From Lacrimispora xylanisolvens (GTDB lineage Bacteria > Bacillota > Clostridia > Lachnospirales > Lachnospiraceae), in assembly GCA_017084465.1 (NCBI GenBank), contig CP070896.1, forward strand, positions 4,329,501 to 4,393,500: a stretch of DNA of 64,000 bases. The letters run 5' to 3'. Of this stretch, positions 18,785-28,547 are shown one piece after another; positions within the stretch are counted from its first letter, which is position 1, and each line of letters starts with the position of its first letter. The translations under genes and the position numbers were made by a program. The notes below the pieces were generated by a model that was given only the letters and a program-made list of their open reading frames with translations, ran no database searches and had not been told where the DNA came from.

Positions 18785-20962
18785 ATGAGATATAAATGCG
18801 TTAAACAGTATGATTCAACAGATTGTGCATGTGCTTGTATTGCATCTATAGCTTGGAATTATGGAAAAAGAATATCATTATCTGAAATTCAAAATTATAC
18901 CAATATGGATAAAGAGGGTATCAATATAAACGATATTATTAACGCATCTCAGAACATTGGTTTGCATGCAATAGCGGCTAAAAAGACAGAAGAATTTGAT
19001 AGCAGTGAAATAGAACTGCCGTGTATTGCTCATACATATTTAGAAAATGGTGAAGGGCATTATATTATCATCTTTAAAATTAAAAAAAACAAGTTGGATA
19101 TTTTTGATCCTGCTGTTGGCATACTGACAATTAATAAAGAAAACTTTTTTAATTCTATTTTTACAGATATCTCACCATATATATGGAGCGGAATATTAGT
19201 GTTTTTAAAGCCTGGTAAGGAGTTCAATATAAATTCAAAACAGAAAAAAAGTAGAAAATTTTGGGAGCTAATAGCATTTCAGAAGAGAAATGCTATTAAG
19301 ATTATTGTTCTTTCTTTTTTATCTATGTTATTAAGCATTTTAATGTCATTTTATTTTCAAATAATTATAGATAAAATAATACCAAATAAATGGGTATATA
19401 CACTTGCTTTAGTTACGCTTTTGTTTATAGGAATGAATATAGCTAATGCATATATAAATAAATTAAGAGTCAAAGAATCTCTAGTTATTAGTAAGAATAT
19501 TAATTTAAAAATGTCCTTAGATTATTATAGGCATGTATTAAATTTACCTCTTTCGTTTCATGAATCAAGAAAAAATGGTGACATTATCTCCAGGTTTCAA
19601 GATGCAAGCAGGGTGCAGGAGATTTTAGTCACCAGTATATTGATCCTGCCTGTGGATGTAATGTTCATACTTATTGTAGGCATTATTTTATGTATAAAAA
19701 GTATAGAGCTTTTTATTCTGGTATTATTAATGTGCTTTAGTTATATGGTTGCAATTGTTATGTATAGAGAGAGATATTCTGTGTTAAATGCAAAGAATAT
19801 GAATCAGCAGTCTGTAATGACAAGCCATTTGGTTGATTCTCTAGATGGAATTGAGACGATTAAAGTTTACCAAAAGGAAGATCGTACGTTTAATGCGGGA
19901 AAAGAAAAGTTCATGAAATATCAAAATTTAATTATTGATTTAGGAAATGCAGAAAACAATCAGGCCGCATTAAAAACTATAATTAATAGTGTGGGCGAGA
20001 TTTTAATTATTTGTGTAGGTGCATTGGGAGTTATTAATAGATTTATTACAATTGGTGAGCTTATTACATATAGCATATTGATTAGATATATGTTGATGCC
20101 AATAAGTGATATAGTTAATCTGCAACCAGAATATTCCATTGCAAAGGTCGCAATGGAACGATTACAAACAATAATGGAGGCTGAAAAGGAAGATAATTTA
20201 GGCAGGCATTTAATAAACATTGATCATATTGAAATGAAAGATGTTAACTTTAGCTTTAATTCTTATAAAAATGTACTGAATTCAATTAAAATTAAAGTTG
20301 AAAAAGGAAAAAATATAGCAATTGTTGGGGATAATGGCTGTGGAAAAACTACAGTAGCCAAGCTTTTTATGAAACTATATATCCCGCAATCAGGATATAT
20401 TAATATTAATAATGTAGATATCTCAAAATTAAGTAATCAATATGTGCGCAAACATATAGGATATGTTACACAAGAGGATTTTGTATTCTCAGGCAGTATA
20501 AAAGACAATTTACTTATGGGTGAGAATGATATCTCTGAGGAGAGATTAATTACTGTATCGAAAATGATGGGAGTACATGATTTTGTAAGCAAAATGTCAA
20601 GAGGTTATGATAGTGTATTGACAGAACGCGGAAAAAACATATCTAAGGGGCAAAGGCAGAAAATAGCTTTAGCAAGAGCTGTGTTAAATAATCCTGATTT
20701 TCTTATATTAGATGAGGCAACCAGTAATATGGATATAATTAGCGAATGCAAAATCATTGAAGCATTAAAAAAAGATACAAACATTACGTTAATTATTATA
20801 TCTCATAGATTAAATAATATTATGGATTGCGATCAGATTTATGTTATGGATAGCGGTTATATTGTTGCAGAAGGAAGGCACAATACTTTATTGAGAGATA
20901 GTCTGCTTTATCGAAAATATTATGAAAATCAGGAGGAGGATAATGAGAAAGAGGATAATTAA
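18785..20962 (+). CDS. Peptidase-containing ABC exporter (C39 peptidase, PCAT/bacteriocin type)
   Basis: 725 aa bifunctional exporter that should cut the leader after Gly-Gly and pump out the mature peptide. The N-terminal C39 domain (about 1-150) has oxyanion Gln8, catalytic Cys14 (DSTDCACAC), His92 (GEGHY) and Asp108 (IFDPA). A six-helix transmembrane domain follows (about 165-440), then an NBD with Walker A GDNGCGKTT, a slightly degenerate signature SKGQRQKIALARA and Walker B FLILDEATS. I chose ATG 18785 because AAAAGGA lies 8 bases before it; the in-frame ATG at 18776 touches that site. Its end overlaps the thioredoxin-like gene by 20 bases. Confidence 0.93.
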   Translation: MRYKCVKQYDSTDCACACIASIAWNYGKRISLSEIQNYTNMDKEGININDIINASQNIGLHAIAAKKTEEFDSSEIELPCIAHTYLENGEGHYIIIFKIKKNKLDIFDPAVGILTINKENFFNSIFTDISPYIWSGILVFLKPGKEFNINSKQKKSRKFWELIAFQKRNAIKIIVLSFLSMLLSILMSFYFQIIIDKIIPNKWVYTLALVTLLFIGMNIANAYINKLRVKESLVISKNINLKMSLDYYRHVLNLPLSFHESRKNGDIISRFQDASRVQEILVTSILILPVDVMFILIVGIILCIKSIELFILVLLMCFSYMVAIVMYRERYSVLNAKNMNQQSVMTSHLVDSLDGIETIKVYQKEDRTFNAGKEKFMKYQNLIIDLGNAENNQAALKTIINSVGEILIICVGALGVINRFITIGELITYSILIRYMLMPISDIVNLQPEYSIAKVAMERLQTIMEAEKEDNLGRHLINIDHIEMKDVNFSFNSYKNVLNSIKIKVEKGKNIAIVGDNGCGKTTVAKLFMKLYIPQSGYININNVDISKLSNQYVRKHIGYVTQEDFVFSGSIKDNLLMGENDISEERLITVSKMMGVHDFVSKMSRGYDSVLTERGKNISKGQRQKIALARAVLNNPDFLILDEATSNMDIISECKIIEALKKDTNITLIIISHRLNNIMDCDQIYVMDSGYIVAEGRHNTLLRDSLLYRKYYENQEEDNEKEDN

Positions 20963-21608
20963 TAGCATTATAATTTTATTTGTATTATTATTAATTGGAG
21001 GAGGGGCGTTTTTTCTATTGCCTAAGGTAAGAGAAGAGACAGCAGGTAGTAATTCTGTTAAGTACACTTTGGAGCAATTATATAATGAGGACGGACATTT
21101 CTATGTTTATTTTAATAGAGAGGATTGTCCATATTGTGATAATGTAAAGGAAGATATGGAGATTTTCTCTAAAAAGGAAAAGGTGGTCATAATTGATACA
21201 GAATCATTGAAGGGAATTAAGAATTATGACTGGGATGCACATGAAGCTAAATATGATGTAGAGATTGGAAAAAAAACTGAGGAGGGTAAAATAGAGTTTT
21301 ACGATGATAAAACTGAGAAGGACATTAAACAGCTATATCCTCCTTTGACATATAAAATTATCCGGGTAAATGAAAAGTATGCAGGACTTCATGATGGTAA
21401 AGAGACTGGAAAGGTTTATGCAGTCTATACCCATCCTGTTTTGGAACAAGAAGCATTAAAAAAAGAGAATTTAGTAATACCGGCGGTTCCAATCTTAATG
21501 GAGTTTAATAATCATGAAGTAATCAATTATTACTTTGACGATAAAGAAATCATAGAATTTTTGAAAGTAATCAAGAAACCGCTAGATGTATACTGGAATC
21601 TTGATTAG
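20943..21608 (+). CDS. Membrane-anchored thioredoxin-like thiol-disulfide protein
   Basis: 221 aa. One N-terminal TM helix (about 5-26) is followed by an extracytoplasmic thioredoxin-type domain with the active site CPYC at residues 62-65 (REDCPYCDNVKEDM) and a later Val-Pro (IPAVPILM) that would be the cis-proline. Compared with plain thioredoxins, about 75 residues are inserted between these motifs. AGGAGGAGG lies just before ATG 20943, so the upstream in-frame ATG at 20922 is rejected. By analogy with PedC-type bacteriocin accessory proteins, it likely forms or corrects disulfides in the six-Cys peptide (inference). Confidence 0.85.
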   Translation: MRKRIINSIIILFVLLLIGGGAFFLLPKVREETAGSNSVKYTLEQLYNEDGHFYVYFNREDCPYCDNVKEDMEIFSKKEKVVIIDTESLKGIKNYDWDAHEAKYDVEIGKKTEEGKIEFYDDKTEKDIKQLYPPLTYKIIRVNEKYAGLHDGKETGKVYAVYTHPVLEQEALKKENLVIPAVPILMEFNNHEVINYYFDDKEIIEFLKVIKKPLDVYWNLD

Positions 21609-21626
21609 TAAGGAGAAAACAGCCTG

Positions 21627-22301
21627 ATGAAAGCATTACAAGTAATTTCACTATCAAAAACTTACGAAAACGGCAATTCATTCGCAGAGGTGTTGGATAA
21701 TATTAATTTATCAATATATCCCAATGAATTTGTATCCATCATTGGTTCATCTGGAAGTGGAAAGACCACACTCCTTAATATAATCAGTGGCTTGGAATCC
21801 CCAACCGTAGGGAAAGTATTTATAAATGAAACTGATTTTTGGGAGTTAGATGATGAGGAAAGAACAAAATTCAGATTAAAAAACATAGGTTTTATCTTTC
21901 AAAATTATAACCTGATACCAGTAATAAGCGTCCTGGAAAATATAATACTTCCTGCCAAACTGGATAGAAGGAAAATAGATAGAAATGAAGTACTTGAAAT
22001 AGCAAAAATATTGGGAATTGATGATAAGCTGTACCAAATGCCAAATTTATTATCAGGAGGACAGCAGCAAAGGGTTGCAATAGCCAGAACATTGTACACT
22101 AAACCGGCAATTGTTTTGGCGGATGAGCCAACGGGAAATTTGGATTCAAAATCTAGCGATAATGTCATTAAGCTTATGAAAAATATGAGCGAAAAATTTG
22201 GACAAACCATGATTGTTGTTACACACGATGATAAAGTGGCCAAAGTTGCAGATAGAGTTATACAGATAGAGGACGGAAAAATTGTTAATGATGGGAAATG
22301 A
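21627..22301 (+). CDS. ABC transporter ATPase, MacB/LolD type
   Basis: 224 aa. Walker A GSSGSGKTT at residues 40-48, Q-loop FIFQNYNLIP, signature LSGGQQQRVAIART and Walker B IVLADEPTGNLDS place it in the MacB/LolD/FtsE class that pairs with FtsX-type permeases, as encoded next. ATG 21627 follows AAGGAG. In bacteriocin clusters such pairs usually give self-immunity by removing peptide from the membrane, or assist export; which applies here is not shown. Confidence 0.93.
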   Translation: MKALQVISLSKTYENGNSFAEVLDNINLSIYPNEFVSIIGSSGSGKTTLLNIISGLESPTVGKVFINETDFWELDDEERTKFRLKNIGFIFQNYNLIPVISVLENIILPAKLDRRKIDRNEVLEIAKILGIDDKLYQMPNLLSGGQQQRVAIARTLYTKPAIVLADEPTGNLDSKSSDNVIKLMKNMSEKFGQTMIVVTHDDKVAKVADRVIQIEDGKIVNDGK

Positions 22302-24905
22302 TAATTATGATGTTAATCAAAATGGAATAAAGGTACTAGTTAATGCCTATAGAAGAAACAATAAAAGACGAGACGTTATTTTGATCTCAGGTGTTTCAAT
22401 CATGGTAGGATTAACATTTATAATTTTTAGTTTTTTATATGGAAAGTTAAATACAGATATATTAAAAAACATACGAGAGGATGGTATTGCTGTATCCTCT
22501 TATTTAGAAAATGGTACAAAAGAACTTGAAGATATAATCAGTAAACTTCCGTATGTGAATAAAGTGGGTGCAGAAACATTTGCAGGAAAAGTTTATTTTA
22601 ATGATCAAAAAATTGCTGCCTGTATTGTGACGGATGAATTAACATATGAGACTATGATAAAGCCAGCATATACTGATGTGAACGGAAGCTATCCACGGAA
22701 CGTGAATGAAATAATGCTGTCTCGAAAAACGTTAAGATTTTTGGGAATTGACAATCCCAAAATTGGTATGGAGATTAACTTGGAATTTTATTGGAACCGT
22801 CTGAGTAAAGAGAAGTTAACTGGATTCCAGACATTTATTTTGTCCGGCTATTATACAGATTATCAAAATAGCCTAAGTAATCAATCAATTGCGTATATAT
22901 CTGATAGCAGATGTAAGGAAGGGAATATTGAACTTTATCCGTCACGCTTATTAATAGATGTTAATACAAAATATGCAAAAGGAGAACAAATTGAGGCAAA
23001 CTTGTATCAAAGTATTCCTTTGAGTAATGATGGTCAATATTTTGTTAGCGGCGATACAGCCCAATATAGGGCAATGGAAAGCATTGCAGGTGGATTTGGC
23101 AGTGCTATAGTGTTTATATTACTAATATGTTTTAGTATGTTTATCTTTGTATATAATACTCTTTTTATTTCTTTAAATTATGATATAAGGCAATATGGTC
23201 TTTTAGAAGTAATAGGGGTAACAGGCAGGCAGATTAAAATAATAATATACCGTCAAATTATAAGAATATTTATAACAGGATGTGTACTTGGAGGTGGGAT
23301 TGGTGGAATTGCAGTATATCAGTTCTTGCCGAAATTACTAAATAATATGTATCTTGGCAATGATATAAATGTAAGAGAAACCAGTGCTTTTAACACGTGT
23401 TTTTTGCGATAACAATTTTGTTAACGGCTGTAACTATGCTGACAGCAGCAAAAATAGTAGTTAATAAAATGTTGAAAATGAGCCCTGTTGAGGCTATGAA
23501 GGTTGTAAAACAGGCTGGTGGTGAACGAGAGGGTGTAACAAAAAAAGAAAGGTATTATAACATAAATCCTATCTTTGCTCTGGCTTTTGGAAATATAATA
23601 CGAGATAAGAAAAAGTTTGCATTAACGGTAGCTTCTTTAACAATTGGCTGTGTAATCGCATTAGGTTCCTGTGTGTTGGCAGTAGGTACAGATTCGATTA
23701 ATAAGCTGTCAAAAAGTCCGGATTTTGAAATAGGATTTACCCAGGAGGCAATTTACAATTTATTAGAAAACAATGATGATTTATCAGAAAAACAGCTGTT
23801 AACAGAAGAATTAATTTCAGATTTAATTCTAAAATGTAATTTGAACCAAGAAAATCTAATAAAGGTATACGGATATTTGCCCATCTATGATGGATCAGCT
23901 CAAAATATTTTGGGATTATTAAATGAATACAGGAACCATACGATTGTAGTACAAAAAATTGACAGTACGGAATGGAAAAACCTGATGAAATATGTTTTGG
24001 ATAATAAATTATTAATAGATACCAAAAGGTTTGATGAAGGAGAAGGAACCATTATCTTACATAATCATTTGTCTTCAAAAGGGAATGAAAAGACACAGGA
24101 AGGACTAATAGGAAAATCAATCCTTCTTTATGATATTGCTCCGCAAGGTACAAAAGTATCGGAAATAAGTTCAATACAATTGCAAAATTGTGGATATCTG
24201 GATATTTCAAATAATGGATTTCCAGATTTGAATTTGAGTGATAATGGCGCAGATCCCATATACTTTATTGTGCGAGAAAAGGAATTTAATCGTTTATCAA
24301 AATCATTAACCATACAACTTTTGAAAACTGAGATCAACGTGTCAAAAGAGAAGGAAAACAGTGTAAAAAGTTCGTTGAAAAGCTGGGTCAAGGAAAAAAA
24401 TTTATTATACCAAACGAAAAACGACTTACAAAATCAAAATTTAATGTATCTTGTTTGTAATTCTGATGTAATAGCAGACCAAAAAAATTACATTGATGGC
24501 AGCAGAATAATTCTGATGTCTATATGTACGGCATTGTTATTTGTTGGTATCATAAATTATTCCAATACAATGGTAATGAATATACTAACAAGAAATAGAG
24601 AACTGATTATTCTGGAAAGCATAGGCTTGAGCAGAAAAGGTTTAAGATCTATGCTTATATTAGAAGGGTTACTATACAGTTTTACAATAATTGGGATTTT
24701 GCTCACAGCAGGAAATCTGTTTTTGTTTTTACTGGTAAAATATGTTCAATCTAAATTAACATATTTTAAATTTGTATATCCTCTTCCGGCACTGTTATTA
24801 TTGGGACTATCATTGGTATTTATGTGCATTTTAATACCATTTGTTGCGTATGGACGGCATATAAAGGGTAGCATTAATCAGCGTATAAAACAAATTGAAG
24901 AATGA
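22288..24905 (+). CDS. FtsX-type ABC permease, probable immunity/export partner (one frame break)
   Basis: Large permease of about 872 aa after repair of the T6 run 23400-23405, where one T is missing; the frame then continues TCFFAITILLTAV. Layout: N-terminal TM helix at about 33-52, an extracellular domain, an FtsX-like three-helix block (near SAIVFILLICFSMFIFVYNT and the GCVLGGGIGGIAV segment), a second N-terminal-like helix and extracellular domain, and a final three-helix block. This doubled architecture is typical of MacB-like/BceB-like permeases. The start overlaps the ATPase end. It closes the peptide cluster. Confidence 0.85.
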
Positions 24906-25044
24906 AATCCTTTTATCAATCGATAAAATCAACTTTGGAACATCATGAGGTTGGAGTAGCGGGTTGATAAAAGAAGCTTCTACAATATACCCACAATATG
25001 GTAAAAAGTATACTGTAAAAGCTCCTTTTATACAAATGAAACAA

Positions 25045-25842
25045 TTAGAACTTAATCTTCTTCTCCAACAAAGTAATCCCCTGATACAAAATTGCAGAAA
25101 CAATACAAAGAATTACAATACTCATCACAACCAAATCCATCTTAAACACCTGGCTGCCATAAATAATTAAATATCCCAGCCCCTTATTCGCCGCCAGGAA
25201 CTCACCGATAATTACCCCAACCAGACAAAGTCCGATATTTACCTTCATATTACTAATAATAAGGGGCACAGATCCCGGAAGCAGCACTTTTAACAGCACA
25301 TCCTTTTTATTCCCCCCCAGGGAATAAATCAGCTTAATCTTATCCGGATCTGTCTGTGAGAATCCTGTATGGAGTGTCATGATGCACCCGAATACAGCCA
25401 CAGAGATGGAAGCAACAATAATTGTTTTGATATTATTGCCCAGCCATACAATCAATATAGGAGCAAGGGCTGATTTGGGAAGACTGTTTAACATCACCAG
25501 ATACGGCTCCAGAACTTCCGATATGCTGCGGCTCGACCAGAGGAGAACGGCAATCAGGAAGCCGCACACAACCACCAGCACAAAGCTGACCAGTGTTTCC
25601 ATGACGGTGACTCCGATGTGCATGAAGATACTTTTATCCTTTACCATTTCAAGAAAGCAGATGGTGACTCTGGAAGGGGAACTGAAGATAAAGTCATTGA
25701 TGATGCCCAGTCTGGCACATAGCTCCCATACAGAGAGCAGAAGAACCAGCAGCATGAAGCGCCATACTCTTACGTTTCTGCGGTGCAGTTTCTCTTTTTC
25801 AATAAATGCCTGCTGAGCTAACGTAGGGTGTGTCTCAATCAT
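25045..25842 (-). CDS. ABC transporter permease, nitrate/sulfonate/taurine class (SsuC/TauC-like)
   Basis: 265 aa inner-membrane protein with about six helices and the class motif around ASISVAVFGCIMTLHTG and GVIIGEFLAANKGLGYLI. The start ATG at 25842 overlaps the ATPase stop by eight bases, showing a two-gene operon. No binding protein is encoded next to it, so the substrate (sulfonate, nitrate, pyrimidine precursor and others are all possible for the class) cannot be told. Confidence 0.88.
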   Translation of the reverse strand: MIETHPTLAQQAFIEKEKLHRRNVRVWRFMLLVLLLSVWELCARLGIINDFIFSSPSRVTICFLEMVKDKSIFMHIGVTVMETLVSFVLVVVCGFLIAVLLWSSRSISEVLEPYLVMLNSLPKSALAPILIVWLGNNIKTIIVASISVAVFGCIMTLHTGFSQTDPDKIKLIYSLGGNKKDVLLKVLLPGSVPLIISNMKVNIGLCLVGVIIGEFLAANKGLGYLIIYGSQVFKMDLVVMSIVILCIVSAILYQGITLLEKKIKF

Positions 25843-26602
25843 GATTTTGCAGCTCCTTCCATACCTGATTAAAATAAACGGAGAATTCCGGCATATTTCT
25901 GCGGTCCAGAGGCCGGATGTTCTCACTGCCAAAGGAAATGGGAACAATAGCCTTGATCCTGCCAGGTCTCTTTGTCAGGACGATTACCCGGTCTGCCACA
26001 CTGATGGCTTCAGAAAGGTCATGGGTAATCAGAATAGCAGTTTTATGAGTACTTTTTATGATCGTACTGATATCGTCGCAGACGGAGAGTCTGGTCTGAT
26101 AGTCTAAAGCGGAGAATGGTTCATCTAATAATAAAAGGTCCGGCTCCAGTGCCAGGGTGCGGACCAGAGCAGCACGCTGGCGCATACCGCCGGACAATTC
26201 GGACGGTCTTGCATTTTCAAAACTGCCAAGACCGTAAGTATGAAGCATATTATGAAGCTTCTCTCTGGAACTGCTGTTTCGTCTCTTCTGAATTTCCAGT
26301 CCAAGCTCAGCATTTCCCATTATGGTGCGCCATTCAAAGAGATGGTCACGCTGCAGCATGTAGCCTATATTAACACCTGATTCAGACTTTGGTACGCCAT
26401 CGATTAAAATGTCGCCCTCATCGGGAATCAGCAGTCCGCATAAAAGTGATAACAGGGTCGATTTCCCGCAGCCGGAGGGGCCGACTACAGCAAGGAATTC
26501 CCCGTTTTCAGCAGTAAAGGATATATTGGAAAGGGCCAGTGTCTCACCCTCAAGGGAATGATAGGAGTAACTGAGCCCGGAAACTTCCAGTTTTGGTTTC
26601 AT
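25835..26602 (-). CDS. ABC transporter ATPase, nitrate/sulfonate/taurine class (SsuB/TauB-like)
   Basis: 255 aa. Walker A GPSGCGKST, Q-loop YMLQRDHLFEWRT, signature LSGGMRQRAALVRTL and Walker B LLLLDEPFSALD are all clear, and the Q-loop wording is typical of the NitT/TauT class. The gene starts with AAGGAGGACCC before ATG 26602 and is the promoter-proximal gene of the minus-strand pair. Confidence 0.92.
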   Translation of the reverse strand: MKPKLEVSGLSYSYHSLEGETLALSNISFTAENGEFLAVVGPSGCGKSTLLSLLCGLLIPDEGDILIDGVPKSESGVNIGYMLQRDHLFEWRTIMGNAELGLEIQKRRNSSSREKLHNMLHTYGLGSFENARPSELSGGMRQRAALVRTLALEPDLLLLDEPFSALDYQTRLSVCDDISTIIKSTHKTAILITHDLSEAISVADRVIVLTKRPGRIKAIVPISFGSENIRPLDRRNMPEFSVYFNQVWKELQNHD

Positions 26603-26643
26603 GGGTCCTCCTTATTTGACAGAACTAACTCTGATATAGTGTT

Positions 26644-26672
26644 ATAATATGTACAAATAGAGGGATTGTGAA
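26644..26672 (-). promoter_or_regulatory. Promoter of the nitrate/taurine-class ABC genes
   Basis: On the minus strand TTCACA (26667-26672) and TATTAT (26644-26649) are 17 bases apart, upstream of the ATPase start. Confidence 0.5.
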
Positions 26673-26756
26673 GAAAACTTTGTCCTCTCTCGTAATCGAA
26701 ACAATTTAAGAAATTCGAATAATAAACGGAAATATCAGAAAAAACCAGAAAAACCC

Positions 26757-26785
26757 TTGCAATGCCAGGAAAAGGGTGTTATACT
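26757..26785 (+). promoter_or_regulatory. Promoter of the rimP-nusA-infB operon
   Basis: TTGCAA (26757-26762) and TATACT (26780-26785) with a 17-base spacer, giving a leader of about 75 bases before rimP. Confidence 0.7.
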
Positions 26786-26816
26786 ATTCAAGATAACAAG
26801 CATGTTTGACTGATAG

Positions 26817-26838
26817 AGAGTGGGCGGAAGTCCACTCT
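26817..26838 (+). promoter_or_regulatory. Leader hairpin before rimP
   Basis: AGAGTGG (26817-26823) pairs with CCACTCT (26832-26838), loop GCGGAAGT, inside the untranslated leader. TTT follows but there is no long U-run. It may be a control element of the operon; no ligand can be assigned. Confidence 0.45.
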
Positions 26839-26868
26839 TTCCATTTTGTTTGGAAAGGTGGGAAGAAA

Positions 26869-27336
26869 ATGGCTAAAAGAGAAGAGTATGAGGCAAAGAC
26901 AGAAAGCTTTTTAATGCCCCTTATGAAAGAGAACAATTTCGAACTGGTTGACGTGGAATATGTAAAAGAAGCGGGAAACTGGTATTTACGGGCTTATATT
27001 GATAAAGAAGGCGGAATTACAGTTGATGACTGTGAAATCATAAGCAGAAGGCTGGGAGAGTGGCTGGATGAAAAAGATTTTATTGCAGACAGCTACATTC
27101 TGGAGGTCAGTTCCCCGGGACTTGGCAGACCCTTAAAAAAAGATAAGGATTTTAACAGAAGCATCGGAGAAGATGTGGATATTAAGCTGTATAAGCCTTT
27201 GAACAAACAAAAGGACTTCACTGGTACGCTGATATCCTTTGACAAGGACACTGTAACCATTGCCCAGGAAGATGGAGCAGAGCTTACGCTCAACAGACCG
27301 GAGATCGCACTGATCCGTCTGGCATTTGATTTCTAA
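26869..27336 (+). CDS. rimP: Ribosome maturation factor RimP
   Basis: 155 aa cytoplasmic factor for 30S subunit maturation, first gene of the operon. Recognisable by ELVDVEYVKEAGNWYLRAYID in the N-terminal domain and EVSSPGLGRPLKKDKDF, the family signature, before the SH3-like C-terminal domain. I chose ATG 26869, preceded by GGAAGGTGGGAAG-like purines, over an in-frame ATG at 26806 that lies in the leader hairpin region and would add 21 residues not seen in the family. Confidence 0.95.
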   Translation: MAKREEYEAKTESFLMPLMKENNFELVDVEYVKEAGNWYLRAYIDKEGGITVDDCEIISRRLGEWLDEKDFIADSYILEVSSPGLGRPLKKDKDFNRSIGEDVDIKLYKPLNKQKDFTGTLISFDKDTVTIAQEDGAELTLNRPEIALIRLAFDF

Positions 27337-27365
27337 ACAGTAAGAGATATTAGGAGGATAAAAAA

Positions 27366-28526
27366 ATGAATAAGGAACTGTTAGAAGCACTGAATATTCT
27401 GGAAAAGGAGAACAGTATCAGCAAGGAGACCCTGTTGGAAGCAATAGAGAATTCCCTCCTTACTGCTTGCAAGAACCACTTCGGAAAAGCGGATAATATT
27501 AAAGTCAGCATCAACCGCGATACCTGTGATTTTAACGTTTCTGCAGAAAAAGAAGTGGTGGAGACAGTTGAAGATCCTCTGCTGCAGATCAGCCTGGCAG
27601 ATGCAAAGATGACAGATCCCAAATACGATCTCGGAGATGTGATTCATTGTCCTATAGACTCGAAAAAGTTTGGAAGAATTGCCACACAGAATGCGAAGAA
27701 CGTGATTCTGCAGAAGATCCGCGAAGAAGGCAGGAAATCACTGTTTAATGACTGGTACTGTCAGGAGCGGGAAGTCGTTACTGGTATTGTACAGAGATAT
27801 CTGGGAAGAAACGTCAGTATCAACTTAGGCAAGGTAGACGCCATTTTAAATGAAACGGAGATGGTAAAGGGAGAAGTATTCAAGGCGACAGAGCGAATCA
27901 AGGTTTTTGTTCTGGAAGTAAAGGATACACCCAAGGGACCAAGAATTTCTGTATCAAGAACTCATCCGGATCTGGTAAAACGTCTGTTTGAGTCAGAAGT
28001 AACGGAAGTAAAGGATGGAACGGTAGAGATTAAGGCAATCGCAAGAGAAGCCGGCTCCAGAACCAAGATCGCCGTAAAATCCAACGACACCAATGTTGAT
28101 CCGGTAGGTGCATGCGTTGGCTTAAACGGAGCAAGAGTGAATTCCATTGTAAACGAATTAAGGGGAGAAAAAATAGATATTATTAACTGGGATGACAATC
28201 CAGCTTACTTAATTGAGAATGCACTCAGCCCGGCAAAAGTAATCTGCGTTGTGGCTGACGAAGTATCCAAAGAGGCACAGGTGATTGTACCGGATTACCA
28301 GCTGTCACTGGCAATTGGTAAAGAAGGTCAGAATGCAAGACTTGCGGCAAGACTTACTGGCTACAAGATTGATATTAAGAGTGAAACACAGGCAAGAGAA
28401 CTTGGTCTTTTTGAAGAACTTGGTCTGGAATATCAGGACAGTGCAAACAATGGCAGCAGCTCCTTTGAGGAAGCATTACAAGGTGAATTTCAGGGAGAAG
28501 AGTCCGAAGACAGCTACCAGGAATAA
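27366..28526 (+). CDS. nusA: Transcription termination/antitermination factor NusA
   Basis: 386 aa RNA polymerase-binding factor. The N-terminal domain is followed by an S1 domain (about 135-200, REVVTGIVQRYLGRNVSINL) and two KH domains (GACVGLNGARVNSIVNELRGEKID and AIGKEGQNARLAARLTGYKID). The acidic tail is short and there are no extra C-terminal repeats, as in other Firmicutes. TAGGAGG precedes the start. It sits between rimP and ylxR as usual. Confidence 0.97.
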   Translation: MNKELLEALNILEKENSISKETLLEAIENSLLTACKNHFGKADNIKVSINRDTCDFNVSAEKEVVETVEDPLLQISLADAKMTDPKYDLGDVIHCPIDSKKFGRIATQNAKNVILQKIREEGRKSLFNDWYCQEREVVTGIVQRYLGRNVSINLGKVDAILNETEMVKGEVFKATERIKVFVLEVKDTPKGPRISVSRTHPDLVKRLFESEVTEVKDGTVEIKAIAREAGSRTKIAVKSNDTNVDPVGACVGLNGARVNSIVNELRGEKIDIINWDDNPAYLIENALSPAKVICVVADEVSKEAQVIVPDYQLSLAIGKEGQNARLAARLTGYKIDIKSETQARELGLFEELGLEYQDSANNGSSSFEEALQGEFQGEESEDSYQE

Positions 28527-28547
28527 TAATTAGGATGTGATGGAGAC

